Source of the DNA: Anaerolineae bacterium
GTDB lineage: Bacteria; Chloroflexota; Anaerolineae; Caldilineales; Caldilineaceae
DNA length: 64,000 nucleotides
Direction: 5' to 3'
Assembly (NCBI GenBank): GCA_030432295.1
Contig: JAUIHI010000002.1
Coordinates: forward strand, 1-64,000
The notes under the pieces are model-generated. The model was not told the DNA's origin. It saw only the letters and a program-made list of their open reading frames with translations, and did not search any database. The translations under genes were made by a program, and so were the position numbers. Of the stretch, positions 35,604 to 43,748 are shown piece by piece. How positions within the stretch are numbered: the first letter of the stretch is position 1; the number at the start of each line of letters is the position of its first letter.

Positions 35604-35756
35604 GCGGCTAGACTGGTTTGCCAAATCTACTAATCTTGAAGTGTGTCGTCAGCGCCACTACACCTACTGTTCACTGACAACTACTCACCGTTCACCGGCT
35701 GTCCGACTCACACCACTACCAAATATCCAATACCCAATACCCTTTTGGAGACCCCC

Positions 35757-36554
35757 ATGAAACTTGGCGCAAATTCAGTCCTCTTCGGTGGCTACGATAT
35801 GGAGACCGCCTTTCGCTGTACGGCAATGGCTGGCTATGACGGCATCGAAGTCTCGGCCATCGACGGGATGAGCGAGCATCTGGTCATCGACCGCTGGCGG
35901 GAGATCGCCCCGGATGTCAAGCGGCTGGGCAAAGAATACGGGCTGGAACTGCTGGCAATGGAACAGCCCAGCCGGGACCCGATCAAAATGGAGGCGGCGA
36001 TGCAGGCCGCGGTGGAGATCGGCATTCCCGTCATCAACTGCGGTCCAGGTGGCAAGACCGGCGACGAATCCACCTTCCAGCAGACAATCGATGAACTGGG
36101 CAGCCTTGCCCAGATGGCCGAACGCTACGGCGTCATTCTCTGCGTCAAGGCCCACGTGGGCCACGCGGTCTACAACACGCCCACCACTCTGCGGGTGATG
36201 GAGGCCATCACCTCCCCCAACTTCGGCATCGATATGGACCCCTCCCACATCTACCGGGCCGACGAAAATCCGGTGGAGGCCATCGCTGCGGTCATCAGCC
36301 GGGTGAAGCACGTCCATATCCGCGACTGCAAGGGACGCCAGCAGGGGCCGGGCAAACCGGAGATGCAGGCCAATGGCCGGGGCGACATCGATCTGGTAGG
36401 CTACATCCGCACCCTACACGAAAACGGCTACACCGGTGCGCTCAACCTGGAAGTGATCGGCGCGCGGGAATACAGCCTGGAACAGTGCTGCACCATCGCC
36501 GCCGAGAGCCGGGGCCATATGCAGGCGTGTCTACAGGCGTGCGGAGCGAGGTAG
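35757..36554 (+). CDS. sugar phosphate isomerase/epimerase-like TIM barrel protein
   Basis: 265 aa, AP-endonuclease-2/xylose-isomerase-like fold. Metal-site motifs include EVSAIDGMSEH, LAMEQPSRD, VKAHVGHAVYNTP, GIDMDPSHIYRADENP, HVHIRDCKGRQQGPG and a C-terminal LNLEVIG. The ATG at 35757 follows TTTTGGAG. Many homologues act on inositols, keto-sugars or hydroxypyruvate; the substrate here is unknown. The gene is followed by the PhyH dioxygenase and GDPD in the same direction. Confidence 0.88.
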   Translation: MKLGANSVLFGGYDMETAFRCTAMAGYDGIEVSAIDGMSEHLVIDRWREIAPDVKRLGKEYGLELLAMEQPSRDPIKMEAAMQAAVEIGIPVINCGPGGKTGDESTFQQTIDELGSLAQMAERYGVILCVKAHVGHAVYNTPTTLRVMEAITSPNFGIDMDPSHIYRADENPVEAIAAVISRVKHVHIRDCKGRQQGPGKPEMQANGRGDIDLVGYIRTLHENGYTGALNLEVIGAREYSLEQCCTIAAESRGHMQACLQACGAR

Positions 36555-36567
36555 GAAATGCGGCGTG

Positions 36568-36703
36568 CTGCGTGCTGCGTAATCAGTGACGAACACTGCT
36601 TTTGTTGCGGCTGAACGGTAGTTATGCAGCGGACGCAGCAAGCAGCGCCCCTACGATTTCCGGTGAAACGCGCCTAAATTGTCACTACTTACGCAGCACG
36701 CAG
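36568..36703. repeat. GCGTGCT-word inverted repeat
   Basis: CTGCGTGCTGCGTAA (36568-36582) and TTACGCAGCACGCAG (36689-36703), 15 bp perfect, with further AGTGAC/GTCACT pairing just inside. The left arm is a 7-nt repeat (GCGTGCT GCGTGCT GCGTAAT). Related to 165-215. Confidence 0.75.
36636..36655. repeat. 20-bp dispersed repeat, copy 2
   Basis: CAGCAAGCAGCGCCCCTACG, identical to 33855-33874. It lies in the loop of the GCGTGCT palindrome. Confidence 0.7.
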
Positions 36704-36754
36704 TACGAACTACGCAATCTGATTCACCTTTTCACACAGGAGTCCCTTCCCCCA

Positions 36755-37540
36755 ATGCTCACCCAAGCCCAAATTGACCGTTTCCGGCGGGACGGCTTTC
36801 TCAACGGCGGCGCGCTGTTGCGTGAGGCCGAAGTGGAAGAACTGCGGTCGGAAGTCATGCGCGTCATCGACGAACGGGCGCGGCCGGAGATTCCCCAGCC
36901 CGTCTTTGTGCGCAACCTGACCGCAGACGACAGCAAACCGGTCTGGCAGATCGTCAATATCTGGCAGGCCAGCCCGGCCTTCCGGCGGCTGATGATGCGC
37001 CCCGAAATTACATCATCCATCGCACAACTGACCGGCGCTGCCCAACTGCGTATCTGGCACGACCAGATTCAGTACAAACCCCCGGAGATCGGCGGCCAGA
37101 CCGACTGGCATCAGGACGCCCCTCTCTGGCCGATTATCGCGCCGATGACCGAAGTGACCGCCTGGGTGGCCCTGGACGATGCGGACGAGAGCAACGGCTG
37201 TATGTCGATGGTTCCCGGCTCCCACACCTGGGGCAACCACATCGACTTCCTGCGCACAGTGGAGGTCTACGAGAGCCTGCCCGCCGAATACGAAGGCCAC
37301 ACAGTCAATGTCGTGCGCTGTCCGGTGCGCAAAGGCGAAGTCCACTTTCACCACGCGCTCACCTGGCACGGCTCCCACCGCAACACCAGTGGACGTCCCC
37401 GCCGGGCCATCGCCCTGCACTATATGACCGGCGAAACCCGCTTTGTGGAGTCGGGCCGCCACCCGATGAAGGATTACGTCACAGTGGCCGACGGCGAAGT
37501 CTTGCAGGGCGATGCCTTCCCGCTGGTCTATCCGCTTTAA
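36755..37540 (+). CDS. phytanoyl-CoA dioxygenase (PhyH) family protein
   Basis: 261-aa Fe(II)/2-oxoglutarate-dependent oxygenase. The iron ligands are visible in the H-x-D motif DWHQDAPLWP and the distal His in FHHALTWHGSHRNTSG; the Arg binding 2-oxoglutarate is in RRAIALHYM. AGGAG lies about 13 nt before the ATG, a long but usable spacing. The family hydroxylates lipids, antibiotics and sugars; substrate unknown. It sits between an isomerase-like gene and a GDPD. Confidence 0.88.
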   Translation: MLTQAQIDRFRRDGFLNGGALLREAEVEELRSEVMRVIDERARPEIPQPVFVRNLTADDSKPVWQIVNIWQASPAFRRLMMRPEITSSIAQLTGAAQLRIWHDQIQYKPPEIGGQTDWHQDAPLWPIIAPMTEVTAWVALDDADESNGCMSMVPGSHTWGNHIDFLRTVEVYESLPAEYEGHTVNVVRCPVRKGEVHFHHALTWHGSHRNTSGRPRRAIALHYMTGETRFVESGRHPMKDYVTVADGEVLQGDAFPLVYPL

Positions 37541-37545
37541 GAAAG

Positions 37546-37618
37546 GGGTATTGGGTATTGGATATTTCTTGAGGAACCCGCGTAGGTGTCACTTCCAAAT
37601 ATCTGACATCCACTACCC
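37546..37618. repeat. GGGTATT-family inverted repeat, degenerate
   Basis: Left GGGTATTGGGTATTGGATAT (from 37546) and right AAATATCTGACATCCACTAC (to 37618) pair over 22 nt with about five mismatches. A weaker member of the 15708 and 51253 family. Confidence 0.65.
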
Positions 37619-37633
37619 GACTCGGAGGTGTTC

Positions 37634-38410
37634 GTGACGATTGAAGTCGTTTCCCATCGGGGCGCCAATGGACTTGCACCCGAAAACACCCTGGCCGCAG
37701 CCCAGTTGTCGGTGGATTTAGGCGTTGACTACATCGAAGTCGATGTCTGGACCAGCCGGGACAACGAATTCTATGTGATGCACGACGCCACTGTGGACCG
37801 CACCACCGATGGAACCGGCCACCTGCTCAGCCTGTCGTCCCATGAAATCGACAAACTCGACGCGGGCAGTTGGTTCGCCCCCCACTTTGCTGGCGCGCGG
37901 GTGCCCCGGCTGGCCGATTTTCTCGACTGGGCACAGGGCCGCACAAAAATTTTCTTCGACATAAAATTCGCCCACCCCCAGCATCTGATCGATCTGATCC
38001 ACCAAAAGGGGATGGCAGACGCGGACAAATGCTTTCTCTGGTCTGGCAGCAAACAGTGGATGCACCTCTGCCACGAAATGGCCCCCGAACTGGCACTCAA
38101 AGTCAACGTACGCTCGGTAGATGATGTAAAAAAGGCATATACTGACCTGGGCGCGGCCATTGTGGAGGTGAACCCGGCCCATCTTAGCCAGGAACTGTTC
38201 GCCGCCTGTCGTCAGCGCAACATCCGGGTTATGGCCAATCCATCGGCCAACGACGAAGCCGCCTATCGGCACCTGCTTGGCCGGGGGATTGATATGGTAA
38301 ACATCGATCGGCCCGATCTCTTTTTGCAATTGGCAGCCCAGCACTCGGGGGGAATAATCGGTAGCAGAGACAAAAAAGGAAATCCAAATGGCAAAAATAC
38401 TGTTGGCTGA
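37634..38410 (+). CDS. glycerophosphodiester phosphodiesterase (GDPD)
   Basis: Hydrolyses glycerophosphodiesters to glycerol-3-phosphate and alcohol. 258 aa. Catalytic motifs: SHRGANGLAPENT, DYIEVDVWTSRDNEFYVMHD and DRTTDGTG; later IFFDIKFA and DMVNIDRPD. The GTG at 37634 has CGGAGG 5 nt upstream; another GTG at 37628 overlaps that site. Its last 23 nt overlap the response-regulator gene. No signal peptide is visible, so it is probably cytosolic. Confidence 0.9.
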   Translation: MTIEVVSHRGANGLAPENTLAAAQLSVDLGVDYIEVDVWTSRDNEFYVMHDATVDRTTDGTGHLLSLSSHEIDKLDAGSWFAPHFAGARVPRLADFLDWAQGRTKIFFDIKFAHPQHLIDLIHQKGMADADKCFLWSGSKQWMHLCHEMAPELALKVNVRSVDDVKKAYTDLGAAIVEVNPAHLSQELFAACRQRNIRVMANPSANDEAAYRHLLGRGIDMVNIDRPDLFLQLAAQHSGGIIGSRDKKGNPNGKNTVG

Positions 38411-38753
38411 AGATGAGGCCCTCACTGCCCGGACATTGCGGGAACTACTGGCAGGATATGGACATCAGGTGGAGATTGTGGCTACTGGCGCAGAAGTGCT
38501 GGCTGCGGTAGCTGACAACAGGCCCGATCTGATTCTGATGGACATCGGCCTGGCCGGGCCGATGAACGGCATCGAAGCAGCCCGCCAGGTCCGTGTGCTC
38601 CATCCGATCCCCATCGTCTTTATCACCGGCTATGACGACCAGGAAAGTATGAAGGAAGCCCTTGAGCTGTCAAAGGCCTATATCAGAAAGCCCCTGTCGA
38701 TTGAGATACTGGTCCAGGCCATCAACAGCGTATTCGTCGCGCCAGACAGTTGA
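38388..38753 (+). CDS. single-domain response regulator (CheY-like)
   Basis: 121-aa receiver domain only. Acidic pocket E8-D9-E10, phospho-acceptor D52 (LILMDIGLAG), T80 and K101 are all present, so it should be phosphorylatable. The ATG has AAAAAGGAAAT upstream, inside the end of the GDPD gene, and the two overlap by 23 nt. No kinase or output domain is encoded nearby; partner unknown. Confidence 0.93.
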   Translation: MAKILLAEDEALTARTLRELLAGYGHQVEIVATGAEVLAAVADNRPDLILMDIGLAGPMNGIEAARQVRVLHPIPIVFITGYDDQESMKEALELSKAYIRKPLSIEILVQAINSVFVAPDS

Positions 38754-38838
38754 CAGATGCGTAGTTGTGGCACAGGTGCTACAATAGGGTTCAGCAGCAT
38801 CTGTCGACTTCCATCTGCCACGGCAAAGGTCTCCCCCT

Positions 38839-40035
38839 GTGTCCAATCTGCTCCTGCTCACCGGTGTGATCGGTCTCGTCTACCTCTCCATCGGACTCTC
38901 TTCTCCGCTGATGTCCCTCTACCTTCAAGAGTTGGGGGCCAGCTTTCAGCAAATTTCCCTGATTCTCACCACCTATTCGGCCACTGTCCTGCTCAGCAAC
39001 TACGCCTGGGGGCGCATCTCCGACCGCCTGGGGCGACGCAAACCCCTGCTGGTACTGGGGCTGGCAGGTCTGGCCCTGGCCTATTGGCTGCTGGGACGCG
39101 CACCCTCGGCCAATCTGGCCTGGCCTGTGCGGGTGCTGGAAGGCGTCGCGGCCGCGGCCTATCTCACCCCCAGCCTGGCGCTGATGGGCGATCTGCTGGC
39201 AGGCACGGGCCAGCGGGGGCGGCGTATGGGCATCTATCGAGGCAGCGCGTCGATGATGTTTGCCGTGGGCGCATTCTTCGGCGGATCAATTGCAGACCGC
39301 AGTTCCATCAGCACAGTCCTGCTGGTCTGCGCGGGTGTCTACATCCTTGCCGCGCTCTGCGCGCTTTTCGTGGCCGATGTGAAACCTGCCCTGGCAGCCA
39401 GCCCCACCCCCAATGCAGAGAGTACACCCCAGCCAGCCGCCCCGGCAGAAAAATCCATGCCCTGGATATTCCTGCTGGGCGCGGTGCTGTGGACCGCGGC
39501 CCACGGCGCGGGTGCGTCTATGTGGCCCAATTACATGGTTTACCTTGGCTACACGAAGACAATTACCACCCGGCTCTGGTCCCTGGCTGCGCTGGTGGAG
39601 TTCCCGTCTATGGCTGTGGCCGGTGTGGCATCGGACGCACTGGGCCGCGCGCCGATCCTCTTTGCCGGTGGCGCGTTCGCTACAGTCGTCCACATCGGCT
39701 ATGTGACCCTGGCCGCGGTCGTCCCCGCCCTGTTGATCATTCAGGTCATCCGGGGCTTCGCCTTTGGCAGCTTCACCACCACCGGCATGACCTTCGCCGC
39801 GGAATGGGGCAGTCAGCAGCGCCGGGGCCGCAACAGCGGAGCATACAACGCTGCCAACGGAATGGGCGGTCTGATCGGCACTTTCCTGGGCGGGACAATC
39901 GTCCAGATTCTCGGCTTCCAATCCCTGTATACCGTCTGCGCTCTCCTGGCCGGAGGCAGCGCGGTCGCCTTCCTCCTCCTGCGCCGTCAGCAGAAGAGGG
40001 AGGAAGTGGCCGAGTTGGTGGAGGCTGTACGTTAA
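38839..40035 (+). CDS. MFS transporter
   Basis: 398 aa, 12 TM segments. Loop 2-3 signature: GRISDRLGRRKPLLVLG. AAAGG lies 9 nt before the GTG. A cytoplasmic central loop (SPTPNAESTPQPAAPAEKS) separates the two halves. Homologues include sugar and drug exporters; position among sugar oxidoreductase genes makes a carbohydrate-related role plausible. Not closely similar to the MFS at 263-1504. Confidence 0.85.
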   Translation: MSNLLLLTGVIGLVYLSIGLSSPLMSLYLQELGASFQQISLILTTYSATVLLSNYAWGRISDRLGRRKPLLVLGLAGLALAYWLLGRAPSANLAWPVRVLEGVAAAAYLTPSLALMGDLLAGTGQRGRRMGIYRGSASMMFAVGAFFGGSIADRSSISTVLLVCAGVYILAALCALFVADVKPALAASPTPNAESTPQPAAPAEKSMPWIFLLGAVLWTAAHGAGASMWPNYMVYLGYTKTITTRLWSLAALVEFPSMAVAGVASDALGRAPILFAGGAFATVVHIGYVTLAAVVPALLIIQVIRGFAFGSFTTTGMTFAAEWGSQQRRGRNSGAYNAANGMGGLIGTFLGGTIVQILGFQSLYTVCALLAGGSAVAFLLLRRQQKREEVAELVEAVR

Positions 40036-40043
40036 CCGCAAAT

Positions 40044-40126
40044 TGACGATGGACGGCAGACGACAGACGAACGGATAACGCCATTTAGACTCCACACGTT
40101 CGTCCACCGTCAATCGTCTGCCGTCA
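40044..40126. repeat. GACGGCAGACG-family inverted repeat
   Basis: 30-nt arms (40044-40073 and 40097-40126). The left is TGACGATGGACGGCAGACG followed by ACAGACGAACG, the right its degenerate complement with words in altered order. The perfect outer parts are GACGAACG/CGTTCGTC-type matches. Confidence 0.7.
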
Positions 40127-40164
40127 TTTCCCAGTTGAATCATTTTCCCAAAGGAGCATCCCAA

Positions 40165-41409
40165 ATGATCCGAATCGGTATTGTCGGCTGTGGCCGCATC
40201 CTCAACGCCCATCTCCACGGCTATCGCAAGCTGCGGGAAGCGGGCATCGACAACTTCCGCATCACCGCGCTGGTGGCCCGCAACATCGACGACGCGCGTA
40301 TGTTCCGCAAACGGGGCGAAGGGCCGCCCCCCCGTCCGCCCGTCCTGCCCAACGATTCCGGCGACCCCCTGGGCGCGCCCCACATCTGGCTGGACGATTT
40401 TCAGCCGGACACGGATGTGGCGGTATTCAGCGACTACAACGAAATGATCGCATCCGGGCTGGTCGATGCGGTCAACGATTTTACGACTCTCTCGATGCAC
40501 CACCAGATCGGCGCTGCCTGTCTGGACGCGGGGCTGCATCTGCTCACCCAGAAGCCCCTGGCCGTCTCAGTCAAAGCCGCCCAACTGCTGGTGGACAAAG
40601 CATCCGAAAAGGGGCTGACCCTCGGCGTCTTTGAGAACGTGCGCCAGGGCGAACGGGTGCGGGCCGCGGCCTGGGCCGTGGAGAGCGGGCTGATCGGCGA
40701 TCTGCAAATGGCCCTGCTCGGCGGCATCGGCGGCTTCTGGTCGCCGGATGTGATTGTGGCCGAGACTCCCTGGCGGCACAAGAAAGTGCTGGGCGGCGGC
40801 GGCGGGGCCATCGACATCGGCGTGCATGTGATGCATATGCTGCGCCACATCTGCGGCGAAGTCACCAGCGTCAGCGGAACCGTGCGCACCTTCGAGCCGA
40901 CCCGTTATCTCCACGGCGACCCGACCAGCGGCGTCAGCGTGGAGGCGGATGTGGACGACACATATATGGCGACGGTCACGACGGCAAAAGGCGCGCTGGC
41001 CCAGATGATCTGGTCCTGGGCAGGCCACGGCGAGGCCACCAGTTTCCCCGGCGGGCCAGTCTTCTATGGCAGCCGGGGCTGCATCAAAGGCGGCGAGATT
41101 ATCCTCGACGACGGATCCAAGCGCAATCTGCTCGACGTTTACCGGGCCGAAGCCCCCGCAGCCCAGCGGGAAGTCCACTTCCCCCACGGCCTGAGCGACG
41201 CCTTCGCCGTCTCCCAACTGGACTGGCTGGAGGCCATCGGTCGGGGCGAGGACCCGGAGACCAGCGGCGTGGAAGGTCTGCGCGATTTGGCCGCGGCCTT
41301 CGCTATCATCGAATCCTCCCACCTGGGCCGCACCGTCACCCTGGACGAAGTGCTGTCGGGCGCGGTGGATGGGTATCAGCGGGAGATTGACGAGCACTAC
41401 GGGTTATAG
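40165..41409 (+). CDS. Gfo/Idh/MocA-family oxidoreductase (1)
   Basis: 414 aa, NAD(P)-dependent sugar or polyol oxidoreductase. The Rossmann motif GIVGCGRILNAH is at residues 5-16. The usual EKP cofactor/substrate motif appears as LLTQKPLAVS, with Gln in place of Glu. The catalytic His is likely in AIDIGVHVMHMLRHI. AAAGGAG precedes the ATG. It has a large insert near residues 50-85 (GEGPPPRPPVLPNDSG) absent from the two neighbours. First of three such genes in a row. Confidence 0.9.
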   Translation: MIRIGIVGCGRILNAHLHGYRKLREAGIDNFRITALVARNIDDARMFRKRGEGPPPRPPVLPNDSGDPLGAPHIWLDDFQPDTDVAVFSDYNEMIASGLVDAVNDFTTLSMHHQIGAACLDAGLHLLTQKPLAVSVKAAQLLVDKASEKGLTLGVFENVRQGERVRAAAWAVESGLIGDLQMALLGGIGGFWSPDVIVAETPWRHKKVLGGGGGAIDIGVHVMHMLRHICGEVTSVSGTVRTFEPTRYLHGDPTSGVSVEADVDDTYMATVTTAKGALAQMIWSWAGHGEATSFPGGPVFYGSRGCIKGGEIILDDGSKRNLLDVYRAEAPAAQREVHFPHGLSDAFAVSQLDWLEAIGRGEDPETSGVEGLRDLAAAFAIIESSHLGRTVTLDEVLSGAVDGYQREIDEHYGL

Positions 41410-41496
41410 ACGGCGGACGGGGGACGACAGACGAACCAGTGGAAAACTCTGCCCATAAGAGACTCTACGTTCGTCCGCCGTCTGCGGTCAGCCGTC
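41409..41496. repeat. GACGGCGGACG-family inverted repeat
   Basis: Left GACGGCGGACGGGGGACGAC..., beginning on the last base of the preceding stop codon, and right GTTCGTCCGCCGTCTGCGG... (41469-41496) form a 28-nt imperfect stem. CAGACGAAC-type words again form the inner end. Confidence 0.7.
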
Positions 41497-41532
41497 CTGC
41501 AACAGCATCAAATCATCGAAAGTGAAACTGCC

Positions 41533-42564
41533 ATGAAACGTATCGGAATTGTCGGCGCAGGCTCTATCGCCCGCACCCACGCCGACCGCATCAAGAAAAT
41601 GCCGGGCATCGAACTGGCCGGCTATTACGACATCTTCCCGGAGGCGGCCCAGCGGGCCGTGGAACAGTACGGCGGGAAGGTCTACCCGTCCCTGGACGCG
41701 CTGCTGGATGACGTGAATTATGTGGACATCTGCACCACCGCCAACGCGCACAAAGAGCCAGTGTTGGCCGCGCTGGAAGCGGGCGTGCCCGCCTGTGTGG
41801 AGAAACCCCTGGCCCGCCATCTGGCCGACTGCTACGAAATTGTGGAGGCCCAGGCCCGTACAGGCACGCCGCTCTTTGTGGCCCAGGTGGTGCGCTACTT
41901 TCCCCAATTTGCCGCGGCCAAAGCCGCCCTGGATCGGGGCGACATCGGTGCGCCGGGGGTCATCCGCACGGTACGGGGCGGCAGCGCACCCGGCGGCGGC
42001 GGTTGGGGCAGCGCATCCAGCGCCCGCTCCTATTACAATGACTTCGACAAAAGCGGCGGCGTCATTCTGGACGTGAGCATCCACGACATCGACTACCAGC
42101 GCTGGTGCTTCGGCGAAGTGGAGCGGGTCTTCGCCCGTGGCCTGCGCTTTGCGGGCAAAAACCCGAAGGATCACGCGCTGATCAGCCTGCGTTTTGAAAA
42201 CGGGGCTATCGGCCATATCGAAGGCAGTTGGGCCTATCCCCCCGGTCTCTGGCGCACCCGCATCGAAATGGCGGGCACGGCTGGCCTGATCGAATGGGAT
42301 TCCCTGGACCAGCAGCCGGTGGAGTGGCGCATCCAGCCCGACGCGGACAGCCAGCCCAGCAGCGGTACGGCCAGCCCGCTGATCGACGCCGACGATCCCT
42401 ACTACCGGGAACTAGCCCACTTTATGGATTCCGTGGAGAACGACAAACCCCAGGGCGTCACCGCCTACGACGGGCTGATGGCGGTCAAAATCAGCCTGGC
42501 CGCCATCGAATCCGAGCGGCGGGGCGAGGCGGTACGGGTACGGGACTACGAAGAAAAGCTTTGA
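41533..42564 (+). CDS. Gfo/Idh/MocA-family oxidoreductase (2)
   Basis: 343 aa. Nucleotide-binding GIVGAGSIARTHA (residues 5-17), canonical CVEKPLARH, and catalytic-region LDVSIHDIDYQRW. A Gly/Ser-rich loop (APGGGGWGSASSAR) precedes the active site, as in myo-inositol/scyllo-inositol dehydrogenase relatives. The ribosome-binding site is weak (GAAAGTG). It lies between two word-repeat gaps, so may have its own processed transcript. Confidence 0.9.
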   Translation: MKRIGIVGAGSIARTHADRIKKMPGIELAGYYDIFPEAAQRAVEQYGGKVYPSLDALLDDVNYVDICTTANAHKEPVLAALEAGVPACVEKPLARHLADCYEIVEAQARTGTPLFVAQVVRYFPQFAAAKAALDRGDIGAPGVIRTVRGGSAPGGGGWGSASSARSYYNDFDKSGGVILDVSIHDIDYQRWCFGEVERVFARGLRFAGKNPKDHALISLRFENGAIGHIEGSWAYPPGLWRTRIEMAGTAGLIEWDSLDQQPVEWRIQPDADSQPSSGTASPLIDADDPYYRELAHFMDSVENDKPQGVTAYDGLMAVKISLAAIESERRGEAVRVRDYEEKL

Positions 42565-42570
42565 TCAATC

Positions 42571-42618
42571 GAAACGTAAAACGTAAAACGGCTTGAACGA
42601 TCTCACGTTTTACGTTTC
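42571..42618. repeat. ACGTAAA-word inverted repeat
   Basis: GAAACGTAAAACG (42571-42583) and CGTTTTACGTTTC (42606-42618) pair perfectly over 13 bp; the left side carries two ACGTAAA units in tandem (7-nt period). Confidence 0.75.
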
Positions 42619-42640
42619 ACGCCTTACGGAGCACATTCCA

Positions 42641-43633
42641 ATGACAACAAACGTGAAACTCGGCTTCTTTTCCTTCGCCCATATGCACGCGGTGAGCTAT
42701 GCCCGCTCCGCGCAAAATATGCCCGGCGTGGAGATCGCCGGTATCTACGACGCCAACCCGGCCAAAGGCGAGGAGTGGGCCGAGAAGTTGCAGACCCGTT
42801 TCTTTGCCAGCGCCGACGAATTGCTGGCCGAAAATCTGGACGGCGCAATTATCTGCGCCGAGAACGTACACCACCGACCGCTGGTGGAAGCGTGCGCGGG
42901 GCGAGTGGGCGCGATTCTCTGCGAGAAGCCCATCGCCACCACAATCGCCGACGCCCAGGCAATGATCGACATCTGCGCCAAGACCAACACAAAGCTGCAA
43001 ATTGCCTTCCCCGTGCGCTATTCCCCGCCCATCCGCCACCTGAAAGATCAACTGGACGCGGGCAGTCTGGGCGAAATCTACAGCGCCAAATGCACGAATC
43101 ACGGCTCTATGCCCGGCGGCTGGTTCATCGATCAGAAGTTGGCCGGCGGTGGCGCGGTCATCGACCACACAGTCCACGTCATCGACGTGCTGCGCTGGTT
43201 CTGGGGCGCGGAGGTGACGGAAGTCTACGCCGAAATCGGCGACAGTCTGCTCCACCCCGATCTGGGCATCGACGACGCGGGTCTGCTCAGTTTCCAGTTG
43301 AGCAACGGCGTCTACGGAACTCTGGACACCAGTTGGAGCCGCCCCAAAAGCTACCCAACCTGGGGCGATGTGAAGATAGAAGTGCTGGGCGCAAACGGAC
43401 TGATTCGCACCGACGCCTTCGCCCAGCACATAGCGGTCTCGTCCGACGCCGCGGGCAAGACCCAGTGGCCGGGCTGGGGCAGCAACGCCGACGCCGGGCT
43501 GGTGGCTGATTTCGTGGGGATGATCCGGGAAGATCGGGAACCGTCCATCACCGGCTACGACGGGCTGAAAGCGCTGGAAGTGGCGTTGGCCGCGTATGAG
43601 TCGGCACGAACTGGGAAGCCCGTTCAAATTTGA
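42641..43633 (+). CDS. Gfo/Idh/MocA-family oxidoreductase (3)
   Basis: 330 aa. The N-terminal motif is altered (LGFFSFAHMHAVSYARSA rather than G-x-G-x-x-G), so nucleotide binding may differ from its neighbours. LCEKPIATT is canonical and the catalytic region reads IDHTVHVIDVLRWFWG. GGAG lies 9 nt before the ATG. The variant N-terminus resembles a subgroup of family members found with TIM-barrel isomerases; an isomerase-like gene follows. Confidence 0.88.
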   Translation: MTTNVKLGFFSFAHMHAVSYARSAQNMPGVEIAGIYDANPAKGEEWAEKLQTRFFASADELLAENLDGAIICAENVHHRPLVEACAGRVGAILCEKPIATTIADAQAMIDICAKTNTKLQIAFPVRYSPPIRHLKDQLDAGSLGEIYSAKCTNHGSMPGGWFIDQKLAGGGAVIDHTVHVIDVLRWFWGAEVTEVYAEIGDSLLHPDLGIDDAGLLSFQLSNGVYGTLDTSWSRPKSYPTWGDVKIEVLGANGLIRTDAFAQHIAVSSDAAGKTQWPGWGSNADAGLVADFVGMIREDREPSITGYDGLKALEVALAAYESARTGKPVQI

Positions 43634-43640
43634 ATCCATT

Positions 43641-43699
43641 GACGACAGACGAACGAATGTCCAGATATGTGAGCTGACAGTCAACGTTCGTCTGTCGTC
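43641..43699. repeat. GACGACAGACGAACG inverted repeat
   Basis: GACGACAGACGAACG (43641-43655) and CGTTCGTCTGTCGTC (43685-43699), perfect 15-bp stem, 29-nt loop. A further GCGGTCCGCCGTC word run follows. Confidence 0.78.
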
Positions 43700-43748
43700 C
43701 GCGGTCCGCCGTCCATTGTCACAAACAATTCGTTTCGGGAGTATACAA

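Noticed and set aside
38757-40046. 429-codon frame overlapping the MFS gene on the same strand
   Set aside because: Arg/Ser/Pro-rich shadow with no membrane segments; the 398-aa frame has the MFS signature and 12 TM helices.
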